From assembly GCF_030146175.1 (NCBI RefSeq), contig NZ_JASLCE010000109.1, positions 1-39,676 of the forward strand: 39,676 bases of DNA. The letters are read 5' to 3'. This document shows, in pieces, positions 8,048 to 16,367 of the stretch. Within the stretch, counting starts at the first letter, position 1. Each line of letters begins with the position of its first letter. A model generated the notes under the pieces. That model was not told the origin of the DNA, made no database searches, and worked only from the letters and a program-made list of their open reading frames with translations. Source of the stretch: Flavobacterium sp. GTDB taxonomy: Bacteria; Bacteroidota; Bacteroidia; Flavobacteriales; Flavobacteriaceae. The translations under genes and the position numbers were made by a program.

Positions 8048-11000
8048 ATGGAAAAAACACTCAAGTCCGACATCCCGTCTAACCACGAGAGCTCTCTTAA
8101 CTTTGAAAATCGGTTTACCGAAGTGTGGAAACACTGTCAAAGAGGATTGGTATATCCGTCGCCCTTTGCCATTTATACAACTTTTTGGTTCCAAAAACGA
8201 GGTAATTGGCAAGCCAACAAACAACCAGACGGCAAAAAGCTGGTGGAGTATAAAACACAGTTCGCTGAAGTAATGGCAGAGATCCGATCGAAAATTAACA
8301 CTCACGAAGATCTGAAAGACCGCAACACTTCTGTTATTTTAGGGGTTTCATTTGAAAACTGGGCGAAAATCTGTGACGAAGAAGGCATACCGCATCCTAA
8401 AGGAATGACGTTACAATTCCCGGAAAACAACAATCCATATACATCGAAAGTATTTCGGGCTTCAAACGGTGCTTTTATTGATTCTCACGGCGATCTTTGG
8501 TTCCACATTAAGAGTGACAGCAAAAAAGCTTGTGAAATTGTGAATTCCTTATTAATAAAGGCTTTAGACAGTATTACAGAAGAGCATTATTCACAGGAAG
8601 CCGCTTCCAAATCGAACGAAGCCGACGGTCATCGCGGTAAAGTATTAGGCTCTCGTTTCTCCGAAAACCTCAACAATCCTTCCGATCCTATCTCTATCGC
8701 CAAACATACGTTAATCGGTTGCGACGATATGGCGCATTTTGGAGGATCTTTTGTATTGGCACAACGCTTCCTGATCAACTGGAATCAGATCAATATGATG
8801 ACCGAAGATCAGATTGAAGATCTTATTGGTCGTAAAACAAACGATACGATTATTCCCGATCGCGATTCGCGTTCGCATATCAAATCGGCCAGAATTCAGG
8901 ATGCGAATGGAAATACCACACCGGTATTGCGCCTCGGACTTCCGTTTGGAAGGGCAAAAAATCTGCAACACGGTAATTCCGGCTTCCGTTCACCGAAGTC
9001 AATTACGTTATCGGACGAGGAAGGAATCTATTTCGCTGGGTTTAGTAAAGAAATAGGAATTCTGGAAAATATCATGAGTAACCAGATCGGACCCGACAGT
9101 GGTTTTATGAACGACCGTTTGTTTAATCACCTGCGATCGGATCTGGGTGGTGTTTTCTATATTCCAAGTATCCAGGATCTGGGATTAGATGATGATAATG
9201 TAGCTAAAAAATACCGAAATGACTTCTCTTTTGCTACAGAGAAAGACTGGTCACGTTTCCCGGGTGTCGACTGGACACGTCTGGATCGTCATTACCAAAA
9301 TGCTTCTAAAAACGGACTGATGTATTACAACCATCAGAATTACCTGTTTACCATGTCTACCCGAATCGGGCTACCGGAAGAACGGGAACGCTACTTTTCA
9401 ATACCGACAAATCGTATTTTAAGCCTTCTGGAGAACATTTTCTCTCTTTGGCAGGACAACTGGTACTTTAACCGGAAACAGGAAGAAATCAAAGAAGATA
9501 TTCGTTTTTATATTGATCGCTACAACGGAAGCGATAAACCGGCCAATATTATGGACGAATCCATTATGATTCGTAAAGGTTGGGCGATCCGTCTGAGTTT
9601 GCAATTATTCAGCTCGGCCGACTACGGTTTTAGAGGGCGTAAGATCCGTCTTAAAGACGGTACGCTGGTTCCCTATTCTTCGTTCCGTGAAAGAGAAGGC
9701 GAAATTGTATACGGCTCGGATACATTCCGCATTTCTCCGGAAGAAATTATCGTAGGTGCCATGCCGAATTTATCTTTAGGCGAAGGACGTTATGTGATGC
9801 GCTATCTATCGGATTCCGAACGTCTGGATGGCTTTCTAGCCAACCTGAGTGAGGCTTCCGGTGTGGGACACGTTATTCCGAATTATGAAAAAGCGCTGAA
9901 AAAAGGTTTAAAAACCATGATGGATGAGATTCTGGAATATGAAAAAAACACCACGGATACCGATAAAAAAGAATTATACCGTTCGGCCTATCTTTCCTTA
10001 CAGGGAATCTCCGAATACTGTTTGAATTATGCCGAACTGGCACGTCAAACCGCTGCAAAAATGAGCGATGGCCAGGCCTGGGAAAAACAAAACCTGGAAT
10101 CGATTGCCTATCGCATGACTAAATTGGCTACCCAAAAACCGGACTCGCTAATTGAAGCGGTGCAATTTATCTTTACACTACATACTTGTTTACACCTCAA
10201 TGGCGAACCAACCGCTATTGGTCGTATGGATCAGCTTTTACAGCCTTACTACGACAGTAGCAATGAGTTCGAAAAAGCAGAAGCGCAGGAAGTTATCGAT
10301 GCGTTCTATATTAAACTGGACGAGAAGATACAGCAAAACCGTATTTTTATGGAAGACCATCAGCCGTTTGGAAATCTGGCTATGGGTGGTGCTTCCGGGC
10401 CGTATCCGCAAGGGGCTTCTCTGGGACAATGGATCCAGCAAATTACCGTTGGTGGTACCAAAGTCAATGGTAATCCTGTTTTTGAAGAAACAGAACCGGC
10501 TTATAACCATATGACGCGTTTGTTTATACACGCTTCCGGACGATTACCGCTTAATGCACCTTGTTTATCGTTACGAACCCGTAAAGATATGCCAAGAGAA
10601 ATCCTGGAAGATGCTGCTCATGCGCTGCTTTCCGGTGGGGCGCATCCGATTCTTTTAAATGACGAAAAAATAATTAAAGGACTTCATCACAGCGGTGATG
10701 GCGTTGGTGGAAAACTGGGAACCGAAACCAAAAAATGGAACTCGAATGTAACCGTGGAATCGGCTCAGAATTATGCCTGCGATGGCTGTTACGAACCGCA
10801 ATTCCCGGGTGAAAACTGGTTCTCACTGGGCGGATTTTCTACCTTACAACCGTTGGAATGCGCACTGAACCAGGGACGTACGTATTCATCGGCCGGAGAA
10901 TCCTATTTATTTGGTCAGGTAGTTTCGTTAAATTCCAAACCGGCAGATCAAATCAAATCGTTTAAGGAACTGGTCGACATTTACTTCCAACATTTCGAAT

Positions 11001-12100
11001 GGCTCAACCGTAAAGCTTTTAACGGTCAATTAATGGGATATGGCGCGAATACCAAATTCTGTCCATCTCCTATTCTTAACGTTCTGATGGATGACTGTCT
11101 TGCCAGAGGACTTGATTTTTATAGCGGCGGAACCAAATACAATATTTACGGGCCTTGTTATATATCGTTAAGTGCTGCGATTAATTCGCTATATGCAATT
11201 AAAACAATGGTTTTTGACGATAAAAATGCGGTTACTACATTACCGGAATTACTGGAATGTCTGTGCTGCGACTGGGGGCATAAAATGACCGAACCGTTTA
11301 TTAGTGATCTGGCCGGAGAATCGCGTATCGCTTCGCGCTCCGATCGATTTAAACGTCTGAGAGAAATCGCCCTGGCACAACCGCGCTACGGACGAGGGGA
11401 TGCCGATATTGATGCTTTTGGAAATGAGATTGTAGAGGGTATTGCCCGTCGATCGATCGCAACTTTTACCGAACCTTGGCCGCAATTGTATGAAACCATG
11501 AAAAATATGGCCACCCGATATGGAACGGAAGAGTTTCCTTTCGGACTTCAAATTCAGCCGGGTGTCGGAACTTTCGAAAACCACGTGGAAATGGGAGCCT
11601 GGAATGGCGCCAGTGCAGACGGTCGTCGTTTGGGAACTACGGTAGCCTCCGATCTTAGTTCAATGCCAAGTCCTGCCGATTTACCAATCGAACATCAATA
11701 TGCCGGGTTCGAAGAATCGCTGGCTGGTTTTGATGGTATCGGTGCCGAGTTGATGTGCGATGGTGCACCAACCGATTATAATATCGACGAAGACTTCCCA
11801 GCTGAAAAACTGATTCAGGTGATGCAACAATTTGCCAACGGACAATCGTCAAACATTTTGACCATTACCGTTGCTAATCCAGATACCTTTGCCGATGCAG
11901 TAGGCTCGCCGGAACAATACGACCTGCTTCGCGTGCGTACCGGAGGTTGGACAAACTTCTTTACTTCGGTGTTCCCTACTATTCAGGATCAGCACCGTCG
12001 CCGACCGGTTTCGACACCTGTAGAGGTTCAAAAAGAGAAAAAAATGGCAAGGGGCTGCCCTTTCCATCAACAAATAGAAGAAGTAGAACAAGACGAATAA
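8048..12100 (+). CDS. DyP-type peroxidase / glycyl radical enzyme fusion protein
   Basis: This 1350-residue protein has two enzyme domains. Residues about 20-370 resemble DyP haem peroxidases: HFGGSFVLAQRF, IGRKTND, RSHIKSARI with proximal His277, VLRLGLPFG with distal-type Arg295, and GIYFAGFSKEI. The canonical GxxDG motif is replaced by G201-SRFSENLNNP, with Glu206 as a possible substitute acid. Residues about 565-1350 form a full PFL-family domain: IIVGAMP, GHVIPNYEKALKKGL, the thiyl site NYACDGCYEPQ (Cys914, Glu916, as in GCVEP of diol-dehydratase-like members), and the radical loop LLRVRTGGWTNFF with Gly1300. The tail ends with GCPFHQ, a Cys-Pro motif like haem-regulatory motifs. It is a single gene with its own terminator and no radical-SAM activase in the window. 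The substrate is unknown. Domain assignments are strong; catalysis is not shown. Confidence 0.88.
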   Translation: MEKTLKSDIPSNHESSLNFENRFTEVWKHCQRGLVYPSPFAIYTTFWFQKRGNWQANKQPDGKKLVEYKTQFAEVMAEIRSKINTHEDLKDRNTSVILGVSFENWAKICDEEGIPHPKGMTLQFPENNNPYTSKVFRASNGAFIDSHGDLWFHIKSDSKKACEIVNSLLIKALDSITEEHYSQEAASKSNEADGHRGKVLGSRFSENLNNPSDPISIAKHTLIGCDDMAHFGGSFVLAQRFLINWNQINMMTEDQIEDLIGRKTNDTIIPDRDSRSHIKSARIQDANGNTTPVLRLGLPFGRAKNLQHGNSGFRSPKSITLSDEEGIYFAGFSKEIGILENIMSNQIGPDSGFMNDRLFNHLRSDLGGVFYIPSIQDLGLDDDNVAKKYRNDFSFATEKDWSRFPGVDWTRLDRHYQNASKNGLMYYNHQNYLFTMSTRIGLPEERERYFSIPTNRILSLLENIFSLWQDNWYFNRKQEEIKEDIRFYIDRYNGSDKPANIMDESIMIRKGWAIRLSLQLFSSADYGFRGRKIRLKDGTLVPYSSFREREGEIVYGSDTFRISPEEIIVGAMPNLSLGEGRYVMRYLSDSERLDGFLANLSEASGVGHVIPNYEKALKKGLKTMMDEILEYEKNTTDTDKKELYRSAYLSLQGISEYCLNYAELARQTAAKMSDGQAWEKQNLESIAYRMTKLATQKPDSLIEAVQFIFTLHTCLHLNGEPTAIGRMDQLLQPYYDSSNEFEKAEAQEVIDAFYIKLDEKIQQNRIFMEDHQPFGNLAMGGASGPYPQGASLGQWIQQITVGGTKVNGNPVFEETEPAYNHMTRLFIHASGRLPLNAPCLSLRTRKDMPREILEDAAHALLSGGAHPILLNDEKIIKGLHHSGDGVGGKLGTETKKWNSNVTVESAQNYACDGCYEPQFPGENWFSLGGFSTLQPLECALNQGRTYSSAGESYLFGQVVSLNSKPADQIKSFKELVDIYFQHFEWLNRKAFNGQLMGYGANTKFCPSPILNVLMDDCLARGLDFYSGGTKYNIYGPCYISLSAAINSLYAIKTMVFDDKNAVTTLPELLECLCCDWGHKMTEPFISDLAGESRIASRSDRFKRLREIALAQPRYGRGDADIDAFGNEIVEGIARRSIATFTEPWPQLYETMKNMATRYGTEEFPFGLQIQPGVGTFENHVEMGAWNGASADGRRLGTTVASDLSSMPSPADLPIEHQYAGFEESLAGFDGIGAELMCDGAPTDYNIDEDFPAEKLIQVMQQFANGQSSNILTITVANPDTFADAVGSPEQYDLLRVRTGGWTNFFTSVFPTIQDQHRRRPVSTPVEVQKEKKMARGCPFHQQIEEVEQDE

Positions 12101-12122
12101 CGTTCTATATTAAAATTTGGGA

Positions 12123-12157
12123 AAAACACCTCGGAAAATTCCGGGGTGTTTTGTTTT
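12123..12157 (+). terminator. Terminator of the DyP-glycyl radical gene
   Basis: A 12-bp stem with one G-T wobble (12123-12134 with 12141-12152), a 6-nt AAAATT loop and a following TTTTGTTTT tract end the transcript 22 bp after the stop codon. Confidence 0.85.
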
Positions 12158-12164
12158 AAAGCTG

Positions 12165-12194
12165 TTTATCGTCTGCAGAAATCTATTATTTTTG
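12165..12194 (+). promoter_or_regulatory. Promoter of the Crp/Fnr-family gene
   Basis: A perfect -7 box TATTTTTG (12187-12194) is preceded by TTTA (12165-12168) with an 18-bp spacer, close to the Bacteroidota TTTG-N19-TAnnTTTG pattern. The transcript would start near 12200, leaving a leader of about 12 nt. Confidence 0.6.
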
Positions 12195-12212
12195 TAGTAC
12201 AATTACCTTAGT

Positions 12213-12782
12213 ATGACCCAATACGACCTTTTACGCCAGCATATCGCTTCCATTTGTCCGCTTTCGGATAGCGAATGGGACTATGTAGCCCAACATTTTA
12301 CATTTCGAAAACTGCGCAAACACCAGTTTCTGGTTCAAAAAGGCGAAATGGTTCCCTGCGAATTCTGGATCATTAAAGGCCTGGTCAAAACCTATGCGAT
12401 CGATTGCGACGGAAAAGAACATATCCTGCAGTTCGCCATGGAAGAATACTGGACCAGCGATTTTCACGCCTTTCAAAATCAGGTTCCCGCCTGTATGTAT
12501 ATGGATTGTATCGAAGATTCGGAATTTTTCTGTCTGAAACTGGAAGACCGGGAAAAAATCTGTCATGAGATTCCGGCGATGGCGAATTTTTTCAGAATCA
12601 AAGCCAATTATGGTTATATCGCGCTGCAACAACGTATTATGTCATTACTAACGGAAACCGCAGAGGAACGGTATAATAACCTGATCAAAAAATTACCCCG
12701 ACTCATCCAGCGCGTTCCTAAAAAACTACTGGCTTCCTATTTGGGCGTAACCCGCGAAACCCTTAGCCGACTCAAAAGCTAA
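12213..12782 (+). CDS. Crp/Fnr-family transcriptional regulator
   Basis: This 189-residue regulator has a cyclic-nucleotide-binding-like beta-barrel (about 25-115), a long dimerisation helix (about 120-145) and a C-terminal helix-turn-helix, LLASYLGVTRETLSRL. The recognition helix has Arg181, Glu182 and Arg186 in RETLSR, the same pattern and spacing as E. coli CRP SRETVGR. The protein ends three residues later, a short form common in Bacteroidota. The sensor barrel lacks the clear cAMP phosphate-binding cassette of E. coli CRP and has no N-terminal Cys cluster for an FNR iron-sulfur centre, so the ligand is unknown. A perfect CRP-type palindrome lies 5 bp after its stop codon, upstream of the redox operon it probably controls. 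Confidence 0.9.
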   Translation: MTQYDLLRQHIASICPLSDSEWDYVAQHFTFRKLRKHQFLVQKGEMVPCEFWIIKGLVKTYAIDCDGKEHILQFAMEEYWTSDFHAFQNQVPACMYMDCIEDSEFFCLKLEDREKICHEIPAMANFFRIKANYGYIALQQRIMSLLTETAEERYNNLIKKLPRLIQRVPKKLLASYLGVTRETLSRLKS

Positions 12783-12786
12783 ACGG

Positions 12787-12802
12787 TGTGATCTACCTCA
12801 CA
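12787..12802. promoter_or_regulatory. Perfect CRP-type operator TGTGA-N6-TCACA
   Basis: TGTGATCTACCTCACA has perfect half-sites and the 6-bp spacer of the E. coli CRP consensus. It lies directly after the Crp/Fnr gene, whose recognition helix keeps the residues that read TGTGA in CRP. A one-mismatch -7 box (GACATTTG, 12847-12854) downstream would put the site near -65 of a promoter for the MFS-OYE operon, a normal activator position. Function is inferred. Confidence 0.65.
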
Positions 12803-12959
12803 AAAAAACGGTGACCTAACTCCTCGCCTGGCGTTTCCCCTATTCGGACATTTGTACTGTTCCTTATGACACTACAAATATGACCGTTCAAAGTTGTTTT
12901 ACCCGATGTTTTTACAAGTTACTGTGTACTAATTATTATTAGTTCCGATCGTTTTATGC

Positions 12960-12974
12960 CCGGTTTAAAACCGG
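12960..12974. promoter_or_regulatory. Perfect 7-bp inverted repeat upstream of the redox operon
   Basis: CCGGTTT-A-AAACCGG is a perfect palindrome around one central base, 63 bp upstream of the MFS start codon. The size suits a dimeric repressor operator or a small RNA hairpin. No cognate regulator can be named from the window. Confidence 0.35.
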
Positions 12975-13010
12975 ATGTATAGGATCAAACATAATAGTAA
13001 TAAATCACCT

Positions 13011-13029
13011 GTTACCCGTTTGCGGTAAC
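13011..13029 (+). promoter_or_regulatory. Hairpin just before the MFS start codon
   Basis: GTTACCCG and CGGTAAC flank a short TTTG loop and can pair with one bulged base. The hairpin ends 8 nt before the ATG at 13038, so it would cover the ribosome-binding region and could limit translation of the first gene of the operon. It may be chance. Confidence 0.3.
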
Positions 13030-13037
13030 CCAAACTT

Positions 13038-14255
13038 ATGAAAACAATTCAAAACAATACCGCTGCTATCACAGCACCTTCGAAATCTAAAAAACTTCCG
13101 GCCGCATTATGGGCCTTAACCATCAGTGCCTTTGGGATTGGTACTACCGAATTTGTAATCGTCGGTCTCTTACCCACTGTTGCCAACGATTTAAAAACCT
13201 CCATTTCCTCCGCCGGTCTGCTTGTAAGCCTCTATGCTTTGGGGGTAGCCGTAGGAGCGCCTATATTAACGGCTTTAACCAGTCGTATCGATCGCAAAAA
13301 ATTATTGTTAGGCGTTATGGTACTTTTTATTATTGGTAACGGATTGGCTTCCATTGCGCCTTCTTTTATCACATTAGTCCTCGCCCGAATCCTAACCGGA
13401 TTTGCGCATGGTGTTTTCTTTTCGATCGGAGCGACTATAGCCGCCAGCCTGGTTTCCGAAGACAAACGCGCCAGTGCGATTGCAATTATGTTTGCCGGAT
13501 TAACCGTAGCCATCGTTACCGGCGTTCCCTTAGGAACGTATATCGGACAACATTTCGGATGGCGTGCAACCTTTATCGGTGTGGCGGCCTTGGGAATCAT
13601 CGGGCTTATCGCCAGTAGTCTTTTAATTCCGGATACCCTACAAAAAAGCAAACCCTTACAATTAAAAGATCAGTTAAAGGTGCTTAAAAACCCATCGATA
13701 CTATTGGTGTTAGCGATTACTGCTTTGGGCTATGGCGGCACTTTTGTAAGCTTTACCTATATGGCACCGCTATTGGAAAGCATTTCCGGTTTTTCGGCCG
13801 ATGCAACCAGCTTATTACTATTGATCTATGGAATTGCCATTGCCTTAGGAAATGTAATCGGCGGAAAAGTAGCCAATCAAAAACCGATTAAAGCACTGAT
13901 GATCATGTTTGTTCTACAAGCCTTGGTATTACTGGTTTTATCTTTTACTGTCTTTAATCAGATAGCTGCCGTAATCACCTTGTTTGCGATGGGCATTCTG
14001 GCCTTTTCGAATGTTCCCGGCTTACAACTTTACGTGGTGCAAATGGCCGAAAAATACCTGCCGGGAACCGAAGATGTCGCTTCAGCACTGAATATTGCGG
14101 CTTTTAATGTCGGAATCGCTATCGGTGCCTTTATCGGCGGGCATGTAGTCGAATCGTCATTAGGCATTCAATCCACGCCCTGGGTTGGGGCGGTATTGGT
14201 TGCCATCGGATTTTTAGTAACACTTATCAGTTATAAACGCGAAAAAAACAATTGA
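13038..14255 (+). CDS. MFS exporter, DHA1/AraJ-like
   Basis: This 405-residue 12-TM major facilitator belongs to the drug:H+ antiporter-1 group that includes AraJ and YdhP-like sugar or drug exporters. Visible family features are the N-terminal ALTISAFGIGTTEFVIVGLL segment, loop 2-3 with SRIDRKKLLLG (motif A-like), ARILTGFAHGVFFSIG in TM4, and AGLTVAIVTGVPLGTYIGQ (motif C-like, TM5). It is the first gene of a five-gene operon with oxidoreductases. Export of a small organic compound or of their products is a reasonable guess. The next gene begins 2 bp after its stop. Confidence 0.92.
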   Translation: MKTIQNNTAAITAPSKSKKLPAALWALTISAFGIGTTEFVIVGLLPTVANDLKTSISSAGLLVSLYALGVAVGAPILTALTSRIDRKKLLLGVMVLFIIGNGLASIAPSFITLVLARILTGFAHGVFFSIGATIAASLVSEDKRASAIAIMFAGLTVAIVTGVPLGTYIGQHFGWRATFIGVAALGIIGLIASSLLIPDTLQKSKPLQLKDQLKVLKNPSILLVLAITALGYGGTFVSFTYMAPLLESISGFSADATSLLLLIYGIAIALGNVIGGKVANQKPIKALMIMFVLQALVLLVLSFTVFNQIAAVITLFAMGILAFSNVPGLQLYVVQMAEKYLPGTEDVASALNIAAFNVGIAIGAFIGGHVVESSLGIQSTPWVGAVLVAIGFLVTLISYKREKNN

Positions 14256-14257
14256 TC

Positions 14258-15244
14258 ATGGAAACGATTTGTACGATTCACATTCCCGGAAAAATGACCA
14301 TCGGATTGGAATTTCCACTCGATAACGACTGGTCCCTGGAAGGCGAGAAAAAACGCAACCTTTCCGGACGTCCGTTTGGTATTCCGGATATCAGTCGGCA
14401 TACGGAATACATTCAATTGGCAGATCAACTCGGTTATTCCGCTCTTTGGATGCGCGAAGTTCCGGTGTACGATCCCGGTTTTGGTGATGGCGCCCAACTT
14501 TTTGATACGATAGCTTATCTGGGTTATATCGCCGGAATCACCAAATCCATTACCCTTGGAACCGCTGCTATCGTCTTACCGCTACACGATCCGTTACAAC
14601 TGGCTAAAGCGGTTGCATCTATCGAAAATTTATCCGGAAGTCGGTTTCTGTTTGGTGTCGGTCTTGGCGATCGTCCGGTGGAATTTCCATTGTTCGGATA
14701 TGATTTTGAAACCCGGGCCGAACGTTTCCGCCACAACCATGCTATAATCGAAGAAGCCTGGAAAACGCAAAGCGAACTCAGCCAGTATTATGAAAATCTG
14801 AATAACACTATTCAGGTATTTCCAAAACCGGAAAATCCGATTCCATGGATCATTGCCGGACGTGCGCAACAAAGTATGGACTGGATTGCCCAAAATATGC
14901 AGGGTTGGTTTAATTATCCGCGTCCGTTAGCCGAAACCGCAAACCAGATTATCGACTGGCGGAATGTGCTTTACGACAACAATCAGGCTTCTAAACCCTA
15001 TATCACGGCTTTCCACCTCAACCTTTTGTCCGATGACGATGCCCCATTCCGTCCTCATCGTTTTGGAGGAGCGGTAGGAATCAATGGGTTGTTACCGTTG
15101 CTCAAATCCTACGAAGAAATTGGTGTGAATCATATGGCCTTGCATCTTCGAAAATCGGAAACACCAGTCAAAGAAGCAATCGAACGTATTGCCACAACTA
15201 TTTTACCTCATTTTAATTATAAAGAACACGATTATGCTATTTAA
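14258..15244 (+). CDS. Luciferase-like monooxygenase (LLM class flavin oxidoreductase)
   Basis: This 328-residue TIM-barrel flavoprotein has the bacterial luciferase fold: MTIGLEFPLDNDWS at the N-terminus, YSALWMREVPVYDP, ITLGTAAIVLPLHDPLQLAKAV, and the F420/FMN-type segment FGVGLGDRPVEFPLFG. It resembles the 'luciferase-type oxidoreductase, BA3436 family'. I chose ATG 14258; a TTG two codons earlier is in frame but unnecessary. Its 3' end overlaps the OYE gene by 11 bp, so translation is probably coupled. The substrate is unknown. FMN is the likely cofactor, supplied in reduced form by a partner reductase. Confidence 0.9.
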   Translation: METICTIHIPGKMTIGLEFPLDNDWSLEGEKKRNLSGRPFGIPDISRHTEYIQLADQLGYSALWMREVPVYDPGFGDGAQLFDTIAYLGYIAGITKSITLGTAAIVLPLHDPLQLAKAVASIENLSGSRFLFGVGLGDRPVEFPLFGYDFETRAERFRHNHAIIEEAWKTQSELSQYYENLNNTIQVFPKPENPIPWIIAGRAQQSMDWIAQNMQGWFNYPRPLAETANQIIDWRNVLYDNNQASKPYITAFHLNLLSDDDAPFRPHRFGGAVGINGLLPLLKSYEEIGVNHMALHLRKSETPVKEAIERIATTILPHFNYKEHDYAI

Positions 15245-16355
15245 AAAACATATCCTCGGAAATATCGAATTACAAAACCGTATTGTAATGCCGCCAATGA
15301 CTCGCTCCCGTGCTGCCAAAGGCGAAGTGGCCACTCCACTTATGGCCGAATATTACGAACAGCGAAGTTCCGCCGGACTTATCATTTCCGAAGGAACTCA
15401 GATTAGTCAACAAGGACAGGGATACGCCTGGACACCCGGAATTTATACTCCGGAGCAAATTGCCGGATGGAAACTGACTACCGATGCCGTACATCGCAAA
15501 AACGGGATTATTTTCGCCCAGTTATGGCACGTTGGACGGGTGTCCCATACTGCTTTACAAAAAAATAATGATGCTCCGGTTTCGTCCAGTGAACTGGTAG
15601 CCGATGGCGTAAAAGTGTTTGTCGATCTCGAAAATCGCGGTCCGGAAAATGGCGTGGGCGAAATGGTACAACACTCCAAACCAAGAGCACTTACCCAAAA
15701 CGAAATTCAGGAAATTGTATCCGATTATGCCAAAGCGGCTCAAAATGCAATGGCAGCCGGATTTGACGGTATCGAACTCCATGCGGCCAATGGCTATCTG
15801 ATCAACCAATTTATCGACTCACAGGCTAACAACCGAACCGATATTTATGGCGGTTCTCTTGAAAACCGACTGCGATTTCTAAAAGAGGTTGTTCAGGCAA
15901 TTTCGGATGCAATCGGTAATGAAAAAGTTGGCGTTCGACTGGCACCATTAACAACGCTTCAGGGTACCATTGACGATAATCCCGTGGAAACCTATACCGA
16001 AGCCATCAAACTTTTAGATCGTCTGAAAGTAGCCTATGTTCATATAGCCGAAGCCGATTGGGAGGATGCGCCGGTGATGGAACGTTCGTTTAAAGACAGT
16101 ATCCGGGCCAATTTTTCCGGAACCCTGATTTATTCCGGGAAATATACCAAAACCCGAGCCGAAGAAGCCTTACAGGAAGGCTGGACGGATCTGATTGGTT
16201 TTGGCAGACCATTTATTGCCAACCCGGATCTTCCCTACCGATTGGAAAACAATTTACCGCTTAACGAACCGAAACGCGATTTCTTTTTTGGAGGCGGTGT
16301 TATCGGTTATACCGACTATCCTTTTTATCCAATAACAACAAATACACTTAAATAA
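15234..16355 (+). CDS. Old Yellow Enzyme family NADH:flavin oxidoreductase (NemA-like ene-reductase)
   Basis: This 373-residue FMN-dependent TIM-barrel enzyme reduces activated C=C bonds (enals, enones, maleimides, nitro compounds). The core motif ELHAANGYLINQFIDSQANNR includes the substrate-binding His/Asn pair and the catalytic Tyr. GGSLENRLRF and IFAQLWHVGRVSH are typical of the NemA/xenobiotic reductase group. The start at ATG 15234 gives MLFKKHILGNIELQNR, the usual OYE beginning; upstream in-frame codons overlap the LLM gene and look artefactual. It lies between the LLM and aldo/keto reductase genes, which supports a role in electrophile or carbonyl detoxification. Confidence 0.94.
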   Translation: MLFKKHILGNIELQNRIVMPPMTRSRAAKGEVATPLMAEYYEQRSSAGLIISEGTQISQQGQGYAWTPGIYTPEQIAGWKLTTDAVHRKNGIIFAQLWHVGRVSHTALQKNNDAPVSSSELVADGVKVFVDLENRGPENGVGEMVQHSKPRALTQNEIQEIVSDYAKAAQNAMAAGFDGIELHAANGYLINQFIDSQANNRTDIYGGSLENRLRFLKEVVQAISDAIGNEKVGVRLAPLTTLQGTIDDNPVETYTEAIKLLDRLKVAYVHIAEADWEDAPVMERSFKDSIRANFSGTLIYSGKYTKTRAEEALQEGWTDLIGFGRPFIANPDLPYRLENNLPLNEPKRDFFFGGGVIGYTDYPFYPITTNTLK

Positions 16356-16367
16356 CAATTATACAAT

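Noticed and set aside
8048..12100. Two separate genes merged by a sequencing or assembly error
   Set aside because: The frame is continuous through a roughly 200-residue linker with normal codon use and no internal stop, start or promoter at the junction.
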